A stretch of DNA of 64,000 nucleotides from Gilvimarinus sp. DA14 (GCF_024204685.1 NZ_CP100350.1:3436501-3500500), one strand, 5' to 3'. Positions 43,781 through 53,122 are shown, numbered from the stretch's first letter. Numbers and translations are program-made. Notes: generated by a model from the letters alone, not told the origin.

Positions 43781-46303
43781 TTAAAAATTGTCATTGCGCT
43801 GGTCGTAACCCAGCACGGTTTTGCTAAGCAGGTTGCCGATACGGTCGCTGATACTGCCCAGACCTTTAAGCTGAAGGTCCAGCATCCAACCATGGTCGTA
43901 GTCGTCGCTGTTAACTGTTTCCAGTCGATTGCCGGAGTTATAGTCAAAATTCAGCCACTTTCGCCACATCAGGCGGACTCGGTAGCAGCAATCGCTGTAT
44001 TCGAACCCTGCGTAAGTGTCGAGTTCCAGGTTGTAGGTAAAATCGTAATTGGCGCGCGCCATGATGCTCCAATTATTGGATATCGGCAAATAGGTAGCTA
44101 GATCCACTTGATCAAGGCTGTGGTCGGAGGAATATTGCCCGTCAATATCCTGTCCGGCGGTATTATCGCGCATTTGGCGCATATAGCGGTATGTAAGGCT
44201 AACCAGGCGGTTTTCTTCATCGGCGTATTCGAGTAGTGCGCTGGCGCTGGAGAGGTAGTTTTGGTTCTGGTCGTACAGCACATCACTGGTAACATTAAGG
44301 GTGTCGCTTATTCTGGCGCTGATCCGGCCAGCCAGCTCCGACCACTCATAGGTTTCTTCTTCGGGTTGGTACAACGGATTAAGCGCTACTTTAGGGGCGC
44401 TAAATCGGTGGATTTGCCCTAGTCCCAAGCTCAGGTATTCCTCGCCAGTTTGCGCCGATAAAAAACGGCTGGTAATGCCCATGGCGAGCTGGTTGGCATC
44501 ATCTATCCGGTCGTGGCCAGTGTAGCGGGTGGTGCGAAAAATCTGGTTGTAATCAAAAGTGAGGTAGCGCGAGTCGAACATAATCGGCGCATTGTTATCA
44601 TTTAGCGGATTGTATATTTCCTCATGATTTTCGTAATCGCTGTAAAAATACAGCATCCGCGGTTCAAGGGTCTGAATAAAACTGCTATCGCCCAGGCTGC
44701 CTAGTCGCTCAAACAATAACCCCATGTCCAAGCTGGCTTGAGGCACTACCAGCGATGGGGTGCTGCTGTTGGTGACCGCATTCTCGCTATTGGACTGGTC
44801 GGGCGCTTGTTGCAGATCATAACTTAGGGTTTTTACCCCTACTTTTGGGGTTATAAAGCCCCATTCCCAACGGTTGTTCCAGGCCAAATTGTAGTCAGTG
44901 TTAATACGGGTACCCTCTACCAGGCGGTTAGTGGGGGACTCGTAATATTGGGTTATACCAAACTCGGTAAATTGGTTGTCGAGGGTAATTTGCCAATCGC
45001 CTAGATGGTACTGGCCTAAGGCGTAAATGTGGGGTAGCTCTTTATAGGGTCTTTGCTGCGATTGGTTTAAATAGCGAGTTTCTCGCGCGCGGGCGCCAAA
45101 CTGCCAGGCATCGGCGGTATAGCTTATCGCTCCCATCTTTTGCACGTTTGTTTGGTGCTCGACGTCTAAATCGCTGGTGCTAATGTCCCGTAAATAGTCC
45201 ACATCGCTGATGTCGGTATAGTTGATATAGGTTTTTAAGCGTGAGTTTTTACCGCCGGTTTGATTAAACTGAATGATCCAGCGGTCGTCACCTTTGTGGG
45301 GGTAAGCTTCTTCTGGGGTCAACTCGCCATTGGCGATATCGTTCTCGGCCTGACGGTCATAGCCACCTTTGTCGTTATTGAGGTAAGCGCCGGCGACATC
45401 GGTATAGAAAAACTGGTTTAGATGACGTAGCTCCGCGCCCCATAATGCACCGCGCTTTTGCATGTAGGTGGGAGTGAAGGTGGCGTCTAGCTGCGGAGCA
45501 ATATTCCAGTAGATCGGCTGCGAATATTCTAAACCGTTGCGATCACTGCTGCTGAACGAGGGAAACAGCAAACCGCTCTGACGCTTGTCTCCCACCGGGA
45601 ATATTAAGTAGGGGACATAGAGTACGGGGATGTCTTTGATTTCCAGGCGGGCATGTTTAGCTGTGCCAAGATTGCGAATATTGTCGACTTTCAGCTCGCT
45701 GGCTCTAAATTTCCAGAACTCGTTGTCGGGCTCACAAGTAGAAAAGCTGCCGCTTTCCAGTTGGATAACCCGGTCGCCAAATTTCTTGAGCTTCTCTGCG
45801 GTGCCATGAATGCGGGCCTGATGCAGCACATACTCAGCTTGCTCAAGGCTAGCGTCTTCATTGGCAGAATTGAGCTTTGCGGCATCGGCATAAATCAGCA
45901 GCCCTTGCTCGCGCAGGGTTATATTGCCTGTGAGCACTAGGCTGTTGTCAGTTTGGTCGAGGTCGGCCCTATCGGCCTTTAGCAGGCGAGGGCCTTGGGT
46001 CATAGTAACCTCGCCCTTTAATGTGATCCGGGTGCCATTAATTGTGCGAAAGCTATTGGCTTCGACTTCAATTGGCAGTGTTTCAATCGCTGATTCGCTA
46101 TTTTCCGGATTATAAGGGTTGACATAGGCGCCGCAGCAGCCGGCAGGAAGTGCCTCAATCGCTTGCGGCGGAAGATCTTGAATGGCAACCCAATCCAGGC
46201 GGTGCGCCGAGGGTTGCGCGGCCTGGGTAGAGAGACCGATCGCCGCTGAAAGGGCGGTAAATGCCTGTACAAGGCGGATTTTCGAAGGTCTAACTACCAT
46301 CAA
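43781..46303 (-). CDS. lptD: LPS-assembly outer membrane protein LptD
   Basis: Essential beta-barrel that, with the lipoprotein LptE, inserts lipopolysaccharide into the outer leaflet. The 840 residues comprise a signal peptide (cut after TQAA near 29), an OstA-type beta-jellyroll (about 90-240) and the barrel, ending in a hydrophobic terminal strand. The cysteines needed for the disulfide switch can be traced: an N-terminal pair in AGCCGAY, one in STCEPDN, and a C-terminal pair in DCCYRVRL. The lptE gene is not in the window. It diverges from amgK over 128 bp that contain a 15-bp palindrome near the predicted start of transcription. Confidence 0.97.
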   Translation of the reverse strand: MMVVRPSKIRLVQAFTALSAAIGLSTQAAQPSAHRLDWVAIQDLPPQAIEALPAGCCGAYVNPYNPENSESAIETLPIEVEANSFRTINGTRITLKGEVTMTQGPRLLKADRADLDQTDNSLVLTGNITLREQGLLIYADAAKLNSANEDASLEQAEYVLHQARIHGTAEKLKKFGDRVIQLESGSFSTCEPDNEFWKFRASELKVDNIRNLGTAKHARLEIKDIPVLYVPYLIFPVGDKRQSGLLFPSFSSSDRNGLEYSQPIYWNIAPQLDATFTPTYMQKRGALWGAELRHLNQFFYTDVAGAYLNNDKGGYDRQAENDIANGELTPEEAYPHKGDDRWIIQFNQTGGKNSRLKTYINYTDISDVDYLRDISTSDLDVEHQTNVQKMGAISYTADAWQFGARARETRYLNQSQQRPYKELPHIYALGQYHLGDWQITLDNQFTEFGITQYYESPTNRLVEGTRINTDYNLAWNNRWEWGFITPKVGVKTLSYDLQQAPDQSNSENAVTNSSTPSLVVPQASLDMGLLFERLGSLGDSSFIQTLEPRMLYFYSDYENHEEIYNPLNDNNAPIMFDSRYLTFDYNQIFRTTRYTGHDRIDDANQLAMGITSRFLSAQTGEEYLSLGLGQIHRFSAPKVALNPLYQPEEETYEWSELAGRISARISDTLNVTSDVLYDQNQNYLSSASALLEYADEENRLVSLTYRYMRQMRDNTAGQDIDGQYSSDHSLDQVDLATYLPISNNWSIMARANYDFTYNLELDTYAGFEYSDCCYRVRLMWRKWLNFDYNSGNRLETVNSDDYDHGWMLDLQLKGLGSISDRIGNLLSKTVLGYDQRNDNF

Positions 46304-46322
46304 TAACTCTCAAATTGCTGCT

Positions 46323-46345
46323 GCGCGCTGAGCGCGCAATTCTAC
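46323..46345 (-). promoter_or_regulatory. lptD leader: -10 element and adjoining 15-bp palindrome
   Basis: On the minus strand TAGAAT (46340-46345) is a good -10, though the -35 region is weak. Directly downstream, at the predicted start of transcription, lies the palindrome GCGCGCT-C-AGCGCGC (46323-46337), 20 bp before the lptD ATG. It could be a protein binding site or an RNA hairpin near the ribosome binding site. Predicted only. Confidence 0.4.
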
Positions 46346-46431
46346 TGTAAAACAAGCCTCTAACACTAATTTGTTGTTGCGGCTTGTGTTGATGGGGGTA
46401 AATAAGCTAAAACAAGCCGAGTTATAAATAG

Positions 46432-47502
46432 GTGGCAGGTGTAAATAAAGTGCATTCAGAGGCAGATAAGCGTCTGCTGCAGCTCCATAATTGGGTTGAT
46501 AAGCAGTTGGGGCTAGCGACAACTTTAGCTTCCATGCAGGGTGATGCTGGCGGGAGACGTTACTTTTATATAGAGGAAAAACCCGGCTGGTTGGCGGTGG
46601 ATGCTCCGCCTGCCACTGAAAAGGTGCGTCAGTTTCTTTATTTATCCGACATTCTGCGCAAGCAGGGTGTACCTGTCCCGTCCATAGTGGCGTCTGAGCC
46701 CGAAATGGGCTTTTTACTGATTGAAAATCTTGGCGAAGGCCTGTTTTGCCGACTTGTGAGTGCCGAAACTGCGCCAGTGCTGTACGGTGAAGCGCTTCTG
46801 ACGCAGCTGGCCATGGCGCAAACCCCCTTGGAGGGGGTGTCAATCCCCGTTTTCGATCGCGAATTTATTGTCCGAGAGCTGAACATCTTCCGCGACTGGT
46901 TTGTACAAGAAATGCTCGGTCTTTCTCTGGGGGCTGAAGAGAACGCTTTGCTTGACTCGCTCTTCGAGTTACTGGCCGATAAAGCTTTGCAGCAACCGCA
47001 GGTGTTTATGCACCGGGATTATCACGCCAGAAACATTCTATTGGTAGATGGTAAATCAGTAGTGATTGACTACCAGGATGCGGTTGTCGGGCCGCTCACT
47101 TACGATTTGGTTTCCCTGTTAAAGGATGCCTATTTGAGACTTCCGCCAGCCGATGTAAAACGTTGGGCTCTGGTTTACGGCGACATGGCCCGCGAGGCTG
47201 GCCTTTTAGGGGATGTCTCGGCTGAGTCGTTTATCTCGAGCTTTGATTTTATGGGGCTGCAGCGCCATTTGAAAATACTGGGGATTTTTGCACGCTTGCA
47301 TTTGCGGGATCAAAAGTCGGCTTACCTCGCCGATCTGCCAAGAGTACTAGGTTATGTGCTAGAGGTAAGTGCATGTTACCAAGAGCTAAGCGAGTTTCAC
47401 CACTGGCTGAACGAGCGTGTAATGCCTGTATGCCGGTTGCGTGAGTGGTATAGCGAACAGCGCTTGAGCGATACTGCCTACCCGTTGGTGGAGAGCGCAT
47501 GA
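46432..47502 (+). CDS. amgK: N-acetylmuramate/N-acetylglucosamine kinase AmgK
   Basis: Phosphorylates the anomeric position of MurNAc in the recycling route that bypasses de novo UDP-MurNAc synthesis, which underlies intrinsic fosfomycin tolerance in Pseudomonas. The 356-residue aminoglycoside-phosphotransferase fold shows the catalytic MHRDYHARNILLVDG and the metal-binding VIDYQDAVVGPLTYDLVSLL. The GTG at 46432 has only a weak ribosome site; GTG at 46441 or 46450 are alternatives. It overlaps murU by 4 bp and lies divergent to lptD, exactly as in Pseudomonas. Confidence 0.93.
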   Translation: MAGVNKVHSEADKRLLQLHNWVDKQLGLATTLASMQGDAGGRRYFYIEEKPGWLAVDAPPATEKVRQFLYLSDILRKQGVPVPSIVASEPEMGFLLIENLGEGLFCRLVSAETAPVLYGEALLTQLAMAQTPLEGVSIPVFDREFIVRELNIFRDWFVQEMLGLSLGAEENALLDSLFELLADKALQQPQVFMHRDYHARNILLVDGKSVVIDYQDAVVGPLTYDLVSLLKDAYLRLPPADVKRWALVYGDMAREAGLLGDVSAESFISSFDFMGLQRHLKILGIFARLHLRDQKSAYLADLPRVLGYVLEVSACYQELSEFHHWLNERVMPVCRLREWYSEQRLSDTAYPLVESA

Positions 47503-48173
47503 AGGCAATGATTCTGGCCGCTGGTCTAGGCAAACGTATGCGCCCACTGACGGACCACCTGCCCAAACCGCTCATCGAAGTGCGTGGCAAGCCTTTGATC
47601 GAATGGCATCTAGAGCGCATCGCTCGCGCGGGTATCACCGAGGTGGTCATTAATATCTCTTACCTCGGGCAGATGATTCGTGAATATATTGGTGATGGCA
47701 GCCGCTGGGGGCTCAAGGTTGCTTATTCGGAAGAGCCGGAGCCGCTTGAGACTGGGGGCGCAGTTCTTCATGCGGCCGACTTGCTCGGAAGCGAGGCATT
47801 TGTCCTGATTAATGCCGATATCTTCACAGACTACGACTTGGGTCCCCTCATTGAGAGAGGGCTGCAGAACGGAGAGAAGGGTAATTTGGTGCTGGTGCCC
47901 AACCCCGGCTTTAAGTTTCGGGGGGATTTTGATGTTCAAGAGGGGAAGTTGTTGTTGTTGGAAGATGGTAGTCATGGCTATACCTTCGCAGGTATCAGTT
48001 TGTTGTCTCCCGAGCTGGTGTTGAGTTACCCGAATTCAACACCGGTCTTTGGGTTGGCTGAAGTTTTTCGCCGCCTGGTCGGTAAGCGGTCCCTAGGCGC
48101 TGAATTGTACCTAGGGCAATGGAGCGATGTGGGGACGGCGGAGCGCTTAGCGGCTGTTGATGCTTCATTGTGA
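47499..48173 (+). CDS. murU: N-acetylmuramate alpha-1-phosphate uridylyltransferase MurU
   Basis: Makes UDP-MurNAc from the AmgK product. It is a 224-residue nucleotidyltransferase with the signature MILAAGLGKRMRPLTDHLPKPL at the N-terminus, FVLINADIFTDYDL carrying the metal-binding aspartate, and WSDVGTAERLAAVD at the end. Sequence alone would also fit other sugar-1-phosphate nucleotidyltransferases; the overlapping amgK settles the call. Product goes straight to the MurC step of peptidoglycan synthesis. Confidence 0.93.
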   Translation: MKAMILAAGLGKRMRPLTDHLPKPLIEVRGKPLIEWHLERIARAGITEVVINISYLGQMIREYIGDGSRWGLKVAYSEEPEPLETGGAVLHAADLLGSEAFVLINADIFTDYDLGPLIERGLQNGEKGNLVLVPNPGFKFRGDFDVQEGKLLLLEDGSHGYTFAGISLLSPELVLSYPNSTPVFGLAEVFRRLVGKRSLGAELYLGQWSDVGTAERLAAVDASL

Positions 48174-48186
48174 TCAAAGTGTAGCA

Positions 48187-49323
48187 TTATTGGGTTGCAT
48201 TTTTGTTGGCGTAAAAAACTCGTTGTTTGGACCATCCCATAATAGGTCTTTCGATCAAATAAAAGCTGGCAGCAGCGCAAGGGATGGTAAGTGCAGTGCA
48301 AACCAATAGTGCATATAAGCTGCCGGCTGGCGAGCTCCAATCTAACATGTCGGATTGTGACACCAGCTTTTGTATGGGAAAGTGCCAAAGGTAAAGGCCA
48401 AAGCTAATTTCTCCCAGCCAAACCAAGGGGCGGCTACTTAGCGGCCTCCAGCGGTTGTCAGAGGTGGGCATGGTTTGGCTAATCAAAATCAAAGCTAGCA
48501 TAAACGCGGCAAGACTGTTCCATAGCATTAATAGAAAACTGCCTTGCCAGTAGGTGTCTAGGTTGATCAAAAGTAGCTGCATCAAGGCAAGTAAACCTAT
48601 GGTTCCGGCTGCGAGCAGAAGCCTGCGGTTTGTTTGTGTGTTGTTGATTCTCAGAAAGGAGGCTGCGAAGCCTGCGGCAAATGAGGATAAACTGCCAGGA
48701 AGCATGTCGAGCCACGGTAAAAGAGGTACATAGTTTGTGCTAGGGTTGCTTGCAATGATCCAGGCTCGCCATATTATCGAGCCGGTGACGCAGGCTAAGT
48801 AAACGGTCAGCCATCCCAGCTTTCTTTGGCTCACAATTAACATTGGGAGAGCCACGTAAAACGTGAGTTCAATCGGCAGTGTCCACCATACTCCGTTTAA
48901 GGGTTTTGTCATCCACGGGGGCATGTTGACCCATAAAATGGCATTACGGAAGAGTTCCGCTGTGCTCGGGTGGTAGCTAATGGTTGTGAATGTTTGGCTT
49001 GCTAACAGTAAGATGATGCCTTGAAACCACACCGCCGGGTAAATGCGTAAGAAACGACGCGTCCAAAATCTTTGTAAGGTCTGCCTATTTAAGGATTTGT
49101 CTTTCAGTTGTCCGCCCAAGAGATAGCCTGACAGCACGAAAAACAATGGCACTCCCAGCCAGCCAAAGTGGATCGGGGTGAAGACAGACCAAGTGGCGGA
49201 GCCTATAGTGAATCCCGGGGTTGCTTTATTTAATGCGGGGAATAATGAGTTCCAATGGAACAAGATGACGCCGATTGCGGCAAGTGCGCGCAAGCCGTGC
49301 AGCGACGGGGTGAACGAGGACAT
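48187..49323 (-). CDS. Acyltransferase-3 family membrane protein (OafA/YrhL type)
   Basis: A 378-residue protein with about ten membrane helices. The acyltransferase-3 signature is SLHGLRALAAIGVILFHW at the N-terminus with the conserved histidine, and WTRRFLRIYPAVWF follows. Such enzymes move acetyl or other acyl groups from the cytoplasm onto surface glycans such as O-antigen or exopolysaccharide. The frame extends 32 codons upstream to 49419, but the ATG at 49323 gives the family start and follows TGGAG. The partner glycan is not indicated by neighbours. It converges with murU after 13 bp. The next gene, rpe, diverges. Confidence 0.88.
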   Translation of the reverse strand: MSSFTPSLHGLRALAAIGVILFHWNSLFPALNKATPGFTIGSATWSVFTPIHFGWLGVPLFFVLSGYLLGGQLKDKSLNRQTLQRFWTRRFLRIYPAVWFQGIILLLASQTFTTISYHPSTAELFRNAILWVNMPPWMTKPLNGVWWTLPIELTFYVALPMLIVSQRKLGWLTVYLACVTGSIIWRAWIIASNPSTNYVPLLPWLDMLPGSLSSFAAGFAASFLRINNTQTNRRLLLAAGTIGLLALMQLLLINLDTYWQGSFLLMLWNSLAAFMLALILISQTMPTSDNRWRPLSSRPLVWLGEISFGLYLWHFPIQKLVSQSDMLDWSSPAGSLYALLVCTALTIPCAAASFYLIERPIMGWSKQRVFYANKNATQ

Positions 49324-49441
49324 GAAGGTAGAACTCCAGTATATTCTTAGAGGGTTGCTATCCCTTGATGGTATTATAAAGCAAGTTGATGTCTTCGTGG
49401 CATCTGCTCTACTGCTCACTTGGTATTAAATGTGGTGATAA

Positions 49442-50116
49442 ATGCAAGCACGGTCAAATGATTTAATTATTGCTCCTTCTATTTTGAGCGCAGACTTTGC
49501 TCGGTTGGGCGAAGAGTGTGACGCGGTGTTGTCTGCTGGGGCCGATATGATCCATTTCGATGTTATGGATAATCATTATGTGCCCAATTTAACCATGGGG
49601 CCGATGGTGTGCCGATCACTAAGGGAATATGGTATTAAAGCGCCTATAGATGTGCACTTAATGGTGGAGCCTGTAGATGCTCTGATTGAGCAATTCGCGG
49701 CCGCTGGAGCTTCTTATATAAGTATCCACCCCGAGGCGACACGCCACTTGGATCGCTCTTTGTCTTTAATTCGGGATTTGGGGTGTAAGGCTGGGCTTGT
49801 GCTAAACCCTGGTACTTCGTTAGATGTTGTGGCGCAGGTTTTAAGTCGGCTGGATATGTTGCTTCTGATGTCAGTTAATCCGGGGTTTGGTGGGCAGTCG
49901 TTTATTTCTTATGTGCTCGAGAAACTTAGGGGCGCGAGAGAGATGATCGACGAATCTGGTTTGCCGGTCAGGCTGGAGGTGGATGGTGGGGTTAAAGTTC
50001 ACAATATGCCAGATGTCGCTGCTGCGGGTGCAGATACTTTTGTGGTGGGTTCGGAGATATTCGGGGCCCCGTGTTATAAGGACGTTATAGCGCGTTTGAA
50101 GGCGGCGGCTGGCTAA
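49442..50116 (+). CDS. rpe: Ribulose-phosphate 3-epimerase
   Basis: Interconverts ribulose-5-phosphate and xylulose-5-phosphate. The 224-residue TIM barrel carries [16 protein letters not shown], the metal and catalytic acids in [18 protein letters not shown], and [21 protein letters not shown] and the phosphate-binding VDGGV end the set. In many relatives rpe is followed by gph and trpE; here it stands alone. No ribosome site better than GTGATAA is seen before ATG 49442. Confidence 0.97.
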   Translation: MQARSNDLIIAPSILSADFARLGEECDAVLSAGADMIHFDVMDNHYVPNLTMGPMVCRSLREYGIKAPIDVHLMVEPVDALIEQFAAAGASYISIHPEATRHLDRSLSLIRDLGCKAGLVLNPGTSLDVVAQVLSRLDMLLLMSVNPGFGGQSFISYVLEKLRGAREMIDESGLPVRLEVDGGVKVHNMPDVAAAGADTFVVGSEIFGAPCYKDVIARLKAAAG

Positions 50117-50505
50117 TTAAATGCCACTTTAAGGAGTGGGGCTAAGTGCTTGCTGTGCTTTGCTTAAATTGCTTTATTTTTTTTGGGCTGGGGCCTTCCC
50201 AGTGATGAAAACAGCAGGTAAACTGCTGGCGTCTGGTAAAAGTTAGGTCTCGTGGCCACTGGTTACTTGGCAGTTACGGCATGTGACGCTGGTCTAAGTT
50301 TGAGTAAGGCGCCATATGAATTGGCTTTTGCCTCGTAAAACGCACTTTTAGGCTATTGTTATGGCTTGTGGGGTGTGGTAATTTAGAACGCGATTGGGTG
50401 TTCGACGAGCATCTGGCCGGTCATGTGCTGGTGGTAAATCGAGTTTGTAGGGCTTTGCCCGCTAACAGAAAACAATACGATACTTTGTAAATCTAGGAGC
50501 TAGAA
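50117..50505 (+). other. Non-coding space upstream of the secreted protein gene
   Basis: A 389-bp stretch without a believable gene. It ends in an AGGAG ribosome site 6 nt before the ATG at 50506. A small CCACT-AGTGG hairpin follows the rpe stop near 50123. No convincing -35/-10 pair, repeat or structured RNA was recognised. Confidence 0.4.
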
Positions 50506-52107
50506 ATGAAGAAAAAACTTCTACCTTTGGCAATGCTGGCGGGACTGGCTGGTGCAGCGGGTACCGCACAGGCAGCTTATCTGAACTCAGATGGCCTGGG
50601 TCAAGTGTTGATTTTCCCTTACTATACTGTGAATGGCGAAAACTTCACCAACATTAACCTTGTTAACACCACTGGCGACGCGAAGGCTGTTAAAGTTCGC
50701 TTCCTGGAAGGTGAGAACAGTCAAGAGGTTCTTGACTTTAACTTGTACCTGTCTCCTTACGATCACTGGTCTGGTGCAGTTGCTTTGTCTGAAAACGCAG
50801 ATGATGGCAGCTTGCCTTGGAGCACTGGTGATGGCGAAATGCCAGCTAAAATCATCACCCAAGATACTTCCTGTACTGCGCCTGAAATCAGTGAAGATGG
50901 CGAAGACTTCCGTAACTTTGCTTACGCGGTAGATAACTCTGGTGCTCAGCCGGTACTGTCTGACGACACCAACAAGAGCTTGTCTCGTACCCGTGAAGGT
51001 TATGTAGAAGTAATTGAAATGGGTGTTTTGAGCGATGTTGCTGACTCTGATCCGGCTGATGATACTGATGATTCGTTTGCAGTAGCTACTGCGGTAACTC
51101 ACGTTGATGGTGTGCCTGCCAACTGTGATCTGGTTCGCAATGCTTGGAATGGCGGTGTATGGGAAAATGATCCTTCTTTAGGTGTTGATGCGCCTGCTGG
51201 CGGCTTGTATGGTTACGCCTCTATTATTGATGTGGCGGAAGGTACTAACGCTTCTTATGACGCGGTTGCCATCGATGACTTTATTGACACTCAGTTGAAC
51301 CAGGCAACTGGTAGCTTGCTGCCTTCTTTGGCGCAGGCTCTGCCAATCTCTGATGTGTTCTACTACGACGAAACGGCTATGGCTGGCTCAGTTGCAACCA
51401 ACAACTTTACCGCCGGTACTGCTGACACTGTTAGCTCGCTGTTTATGCGTGACACCCTGTCGAACGACTATGTTCTGGATGAAGTTCTGAACGCTGAAAC
51501 CGACTGGGTAATTACCATGCCCACCAAGCGTTTCTACGTAAACGGTAACACTGTTACTAACGATAACGGTACTCCAGGTGACACTTCGGACGATTTCGAT
51601 GAGCCAGTTGCGCTGCAGCCATTTAACGCTCCTTGGGATGGTTCTGTTGCCTGTGAGCACATCGATATCGAGTACTGGGATCGGGAAGAAGCATACCCTG
51701 TTGCGCCGGTAATTCCTGGTGAGATCGACTTCTCGCCTCTGCCTCCGCAAATTACCGAAACTCCGGATGGCTTCCAGTTCTGTACTGAAGTTAGCATCAT
51801 GACTTTCAATGGTGGTAGTGTTCTGGATTCCTCTGAGAACCTGACTTATGGTTTGAACTTGGAAGAAGGTTACGAGCATGGTTGGGCGCAGATTGATCTG
51901 TCTAACCCATACTTCCCGGGTGAGTCTGGTACAGATCGTGAAGCTCGCGAGATTGCGGGCGATGCAACTACCTTCACTGGTCTGCCAGTAGTTGGCTTTG
52001 CTGTTCAGAAGTTTGAGAACGGTACTCTGGAAGGTGGTGTATTGTCTAACTACGCAGGCGTGGTTAAGCACAAGTACACTCGCATGATCACCACTTCAGC
52101 GCCTTAA
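50506..52107 (+). CDS. Conserved secreted protein of unknown function
   Basis: A 533-residue protein with a strong Sec signal peptide (cut after AQA near residue 23) and a long, acidic, beta-rich mature part. It opens YLNSDGLGQVLIFPYYTVNGENFTNINLVNTT, followed by VKVRFLEGENSQEVLDFNLYLSPYDHWSGAV. I know this pattern from unnamed secreted proteins of marine gammaproteobacteria but not a function. Four cysteines are spread through the mature chain. It has no membrane helix or lipobox, so periplasm or outside are possible. The gene has its own ribosome site and terminator and looks monocistronic. Its codons favour common ones, which suggests good expression. Confidence 0.75.
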   Translation: MKKKLLPLAMLAGLAGAAGTAQAAYLNSDGLGQVLIFPYYTVNGENFTNINLVNTTGDAKAVKVRFLEGENSQEVLDFNLYLSPYDHWSGAVALSENADDGSLPWSTGDGEMPAKIITQDTSCTAPEISEDGEDFRNFAYAVDNSGAQPVLSDDTNKSLSRTREGYVEVIEMGVLSDVADSDPADDTDDSFAVATAVTHVDGVPANCDLVRNAWNGGVWENDPSLGVDAPAGGLYGYASIIDVAEGTNASYDAVAIDDFIDTQLNQATGSLLPSLAQALPISDVFYYDETAMAGSVATNNFTAGTADTVSSLFMRDTLSNDYVLDEVLNAETDWVITMPTKRFYVNGNTVTNDNGTPGDTSDDFDEPVALQPFNAPWDGSVACEHIDIEYWDREEAYPVAPVIPGEIDFSPLPPQITETPDGFQFCTEVSIMTFNGGSVLDSSENLTYGLNLEEGYEHGWAQIDLSNPYFPGESGTDREAREIAGDATTFTGLPVVGFAVQKFENGTLEGGVLSNYAGVVKHKYTRMITTSAP

Positions 52108-52122
52108 GGTTCTGAAAGGGTG

Positions 52123-52152
52123 AAAACGCGGCCTTAGGGCCGCGTTTTTTTT
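52123..52152 (+). terminator. Rho-independent terminator of the secreted protein gene
   Basis: An 11-bp stem (AAAACGCGGCC at 52123-52133, loop TTAG, then GGCCGCGTTTT) runs into a T8 tract. It is a strong intrinsic terminator 15 bp after the stop codon. Confidence 0.92.
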
Positions 52153-52384
52153 GCGTGGAAGAAAAGTGCGTTAGACTTGTTGTAAATTGTACAAGAATTT
52201 GACAACCGGTTCTAAATTCTGCCTAATAGGCGTAGGGCATTTGCAGGAGCGCGAATATAATAAAATGGTTGAGTTAAGCTTGAGCTTAAAGTTGGCTTGA
52301 AGTGTGCTCTTGAATTATCGAAGTCAAATTTATGACAAAGCTATGCCTCTTTAGAAGGCAGGTACGTTCCTTATGAGGGTGATT

Positions 52385-53071
52385 ATGAAAAAATTATTTG
52401 TGGCAGCCTGTGTCAGTGCTGCGTGTACAGCTGGCTTCGCAACGGCAGCATCCCTTACAATTGATGGACAAAATATTAATGTTGATTCGTTAACTATTAA
52501 CTCCGTCGGCCAAACTTTGAGTGTAGTGGTCACCACTGCTAATGGTGGCTCTAATAGTTCTCAGTCTTCATCGAGCAGTGTGGCGAGCTCCAGCTCTTCC
52601 AGCTCTTCCAGCTCTTCCAGCTCTTCCAGTTCTTCCAGCTCAAGTAGCGATTCCAATAGTGCTTGTGGTGCCTGGCCTAGCGGTGTTGACCGTGACAATT
52701 CCTACGCTTATGGGACCTCGTTAGGTCAAGAGCGCATACAGATAAAAGACGGTATAACGTCTATGCCTTTTAAAACTTCGGGAAGTACTACTGAAGCGAA
52801 TAAGGTGGATTTTGCTGCGACAATTGGTGTGACCAATATTAAGATGGAAGCTTGGGTAACGGAGTGTCCTGGTCAACCGGTAACGCAAAAAGTGTCTTTT
52901 TGTCACGGCGTAGGTTCTGAGGTGACTGGTATCAATATGTCTCAAGGCTCGCGTCGTGGTTACTGCAAGCTCCAGCCAAATACCCAATATTACCTGAACT
53001 TGCGGAGTAACGGCTGTACTAGCTACTCTGGCTGTCCGGTATATCGGTCATTGACCAAAGCATTCGACTAA
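52385..53071 (+). CDS. Secreted protein with polyserine linker and cysteine-rich C-terminal domain
   Basis: A 228-residue protein I cannot name. A signal peptide (FATAA, cut near residue 22) is followed by a short beta-like segment with ITINSVGQTLSVVV character. Next comes a serine linker of about 35 residues (roughly 57-92), then a C-terminal domain of about 130 residues with six cysteines (CGAW, TECPG, FCHG, YCKL, GCTS, GCPV) that could form three disulfides. Polyserine linkers separate domains in secreted polysaccharide-active enzymes of Cellvibrio, Saccharophagus and Teredinibacter. ATG 52385 has GAGGG upstream; ATG 52373 is an alternative. A T2SS substrate is plausible. Confidence 0.75.
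   Translation: MKKLFVAACVSAACTAGFATAASLTIDGQNINVDSLTINSVGQTLSVVVTTANGGSNSSQSSSSSVASSSSSSSSSSSSSSSSSSSSSDSNSACGAWPSGVDRDNSYAYGTSLGQERIQIKDGITSMPFKTSGSTTEANKVDFAATIGVTNIKMEAWVTECPGQPVTQKVSFCHGVGSEVTGINMSQGSRRGYCKLQPNTQYYLNLRSNGCTSYSGCPVYRSLTKAFD
52592..52636. repeat. Five 9-bp repeats encoding serine triplets
   Basis: AGCTCTTCC occurs four times exactly and once with one change (AGTTCTTCC), all inside the polyserine linker. Like the VEP repeat near 1.5 kb it is in frame and could lengthen or shorten by slippage without a frameshift. Confidence 0.9.
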
Positions 53072-53086
53072 TTATTGTTTGATGTG

Positions 53087-53122
53087 AATAAAGGCGGGAG
53101 TCCTATGGGCCCCGCCTTTATT
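53087..53122 (+). terminator. Hairpin terminator after the polyserine protein gene
   Basis: A perfect 12-bp stem (AATAAAGGCGGG at 53087-53098 with 53111-53122) starts 15 bp after the stop codon. The stem ends in TTTATTATTT. The rest of the 318-bp gap to the next gene holds nothing I can support; a 100-codon frame at 53075-53377 runs through this hairpin and is not credible. Confidence 0.8.

Noticed and set aside
46432-47502. AmgK read as an aminoglycoside resistance enzyme
   Set aside because: The fold is shared, but the murU partner and housekeeping context point to MurNAc kinase.
47499-48173. MurU read as glucose- or mannose-1-phosphate nucleotidyltransferase
   Set aside because: The overlapping amgK and the divergent lptD reproduce the MurNAc recycling locus.
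51388-52071. 227-codon open frame antisense to the secreted protein gene
   Set aside because: No start signal; composition is the complement of the real gene, which has a signal peptide and terminator.
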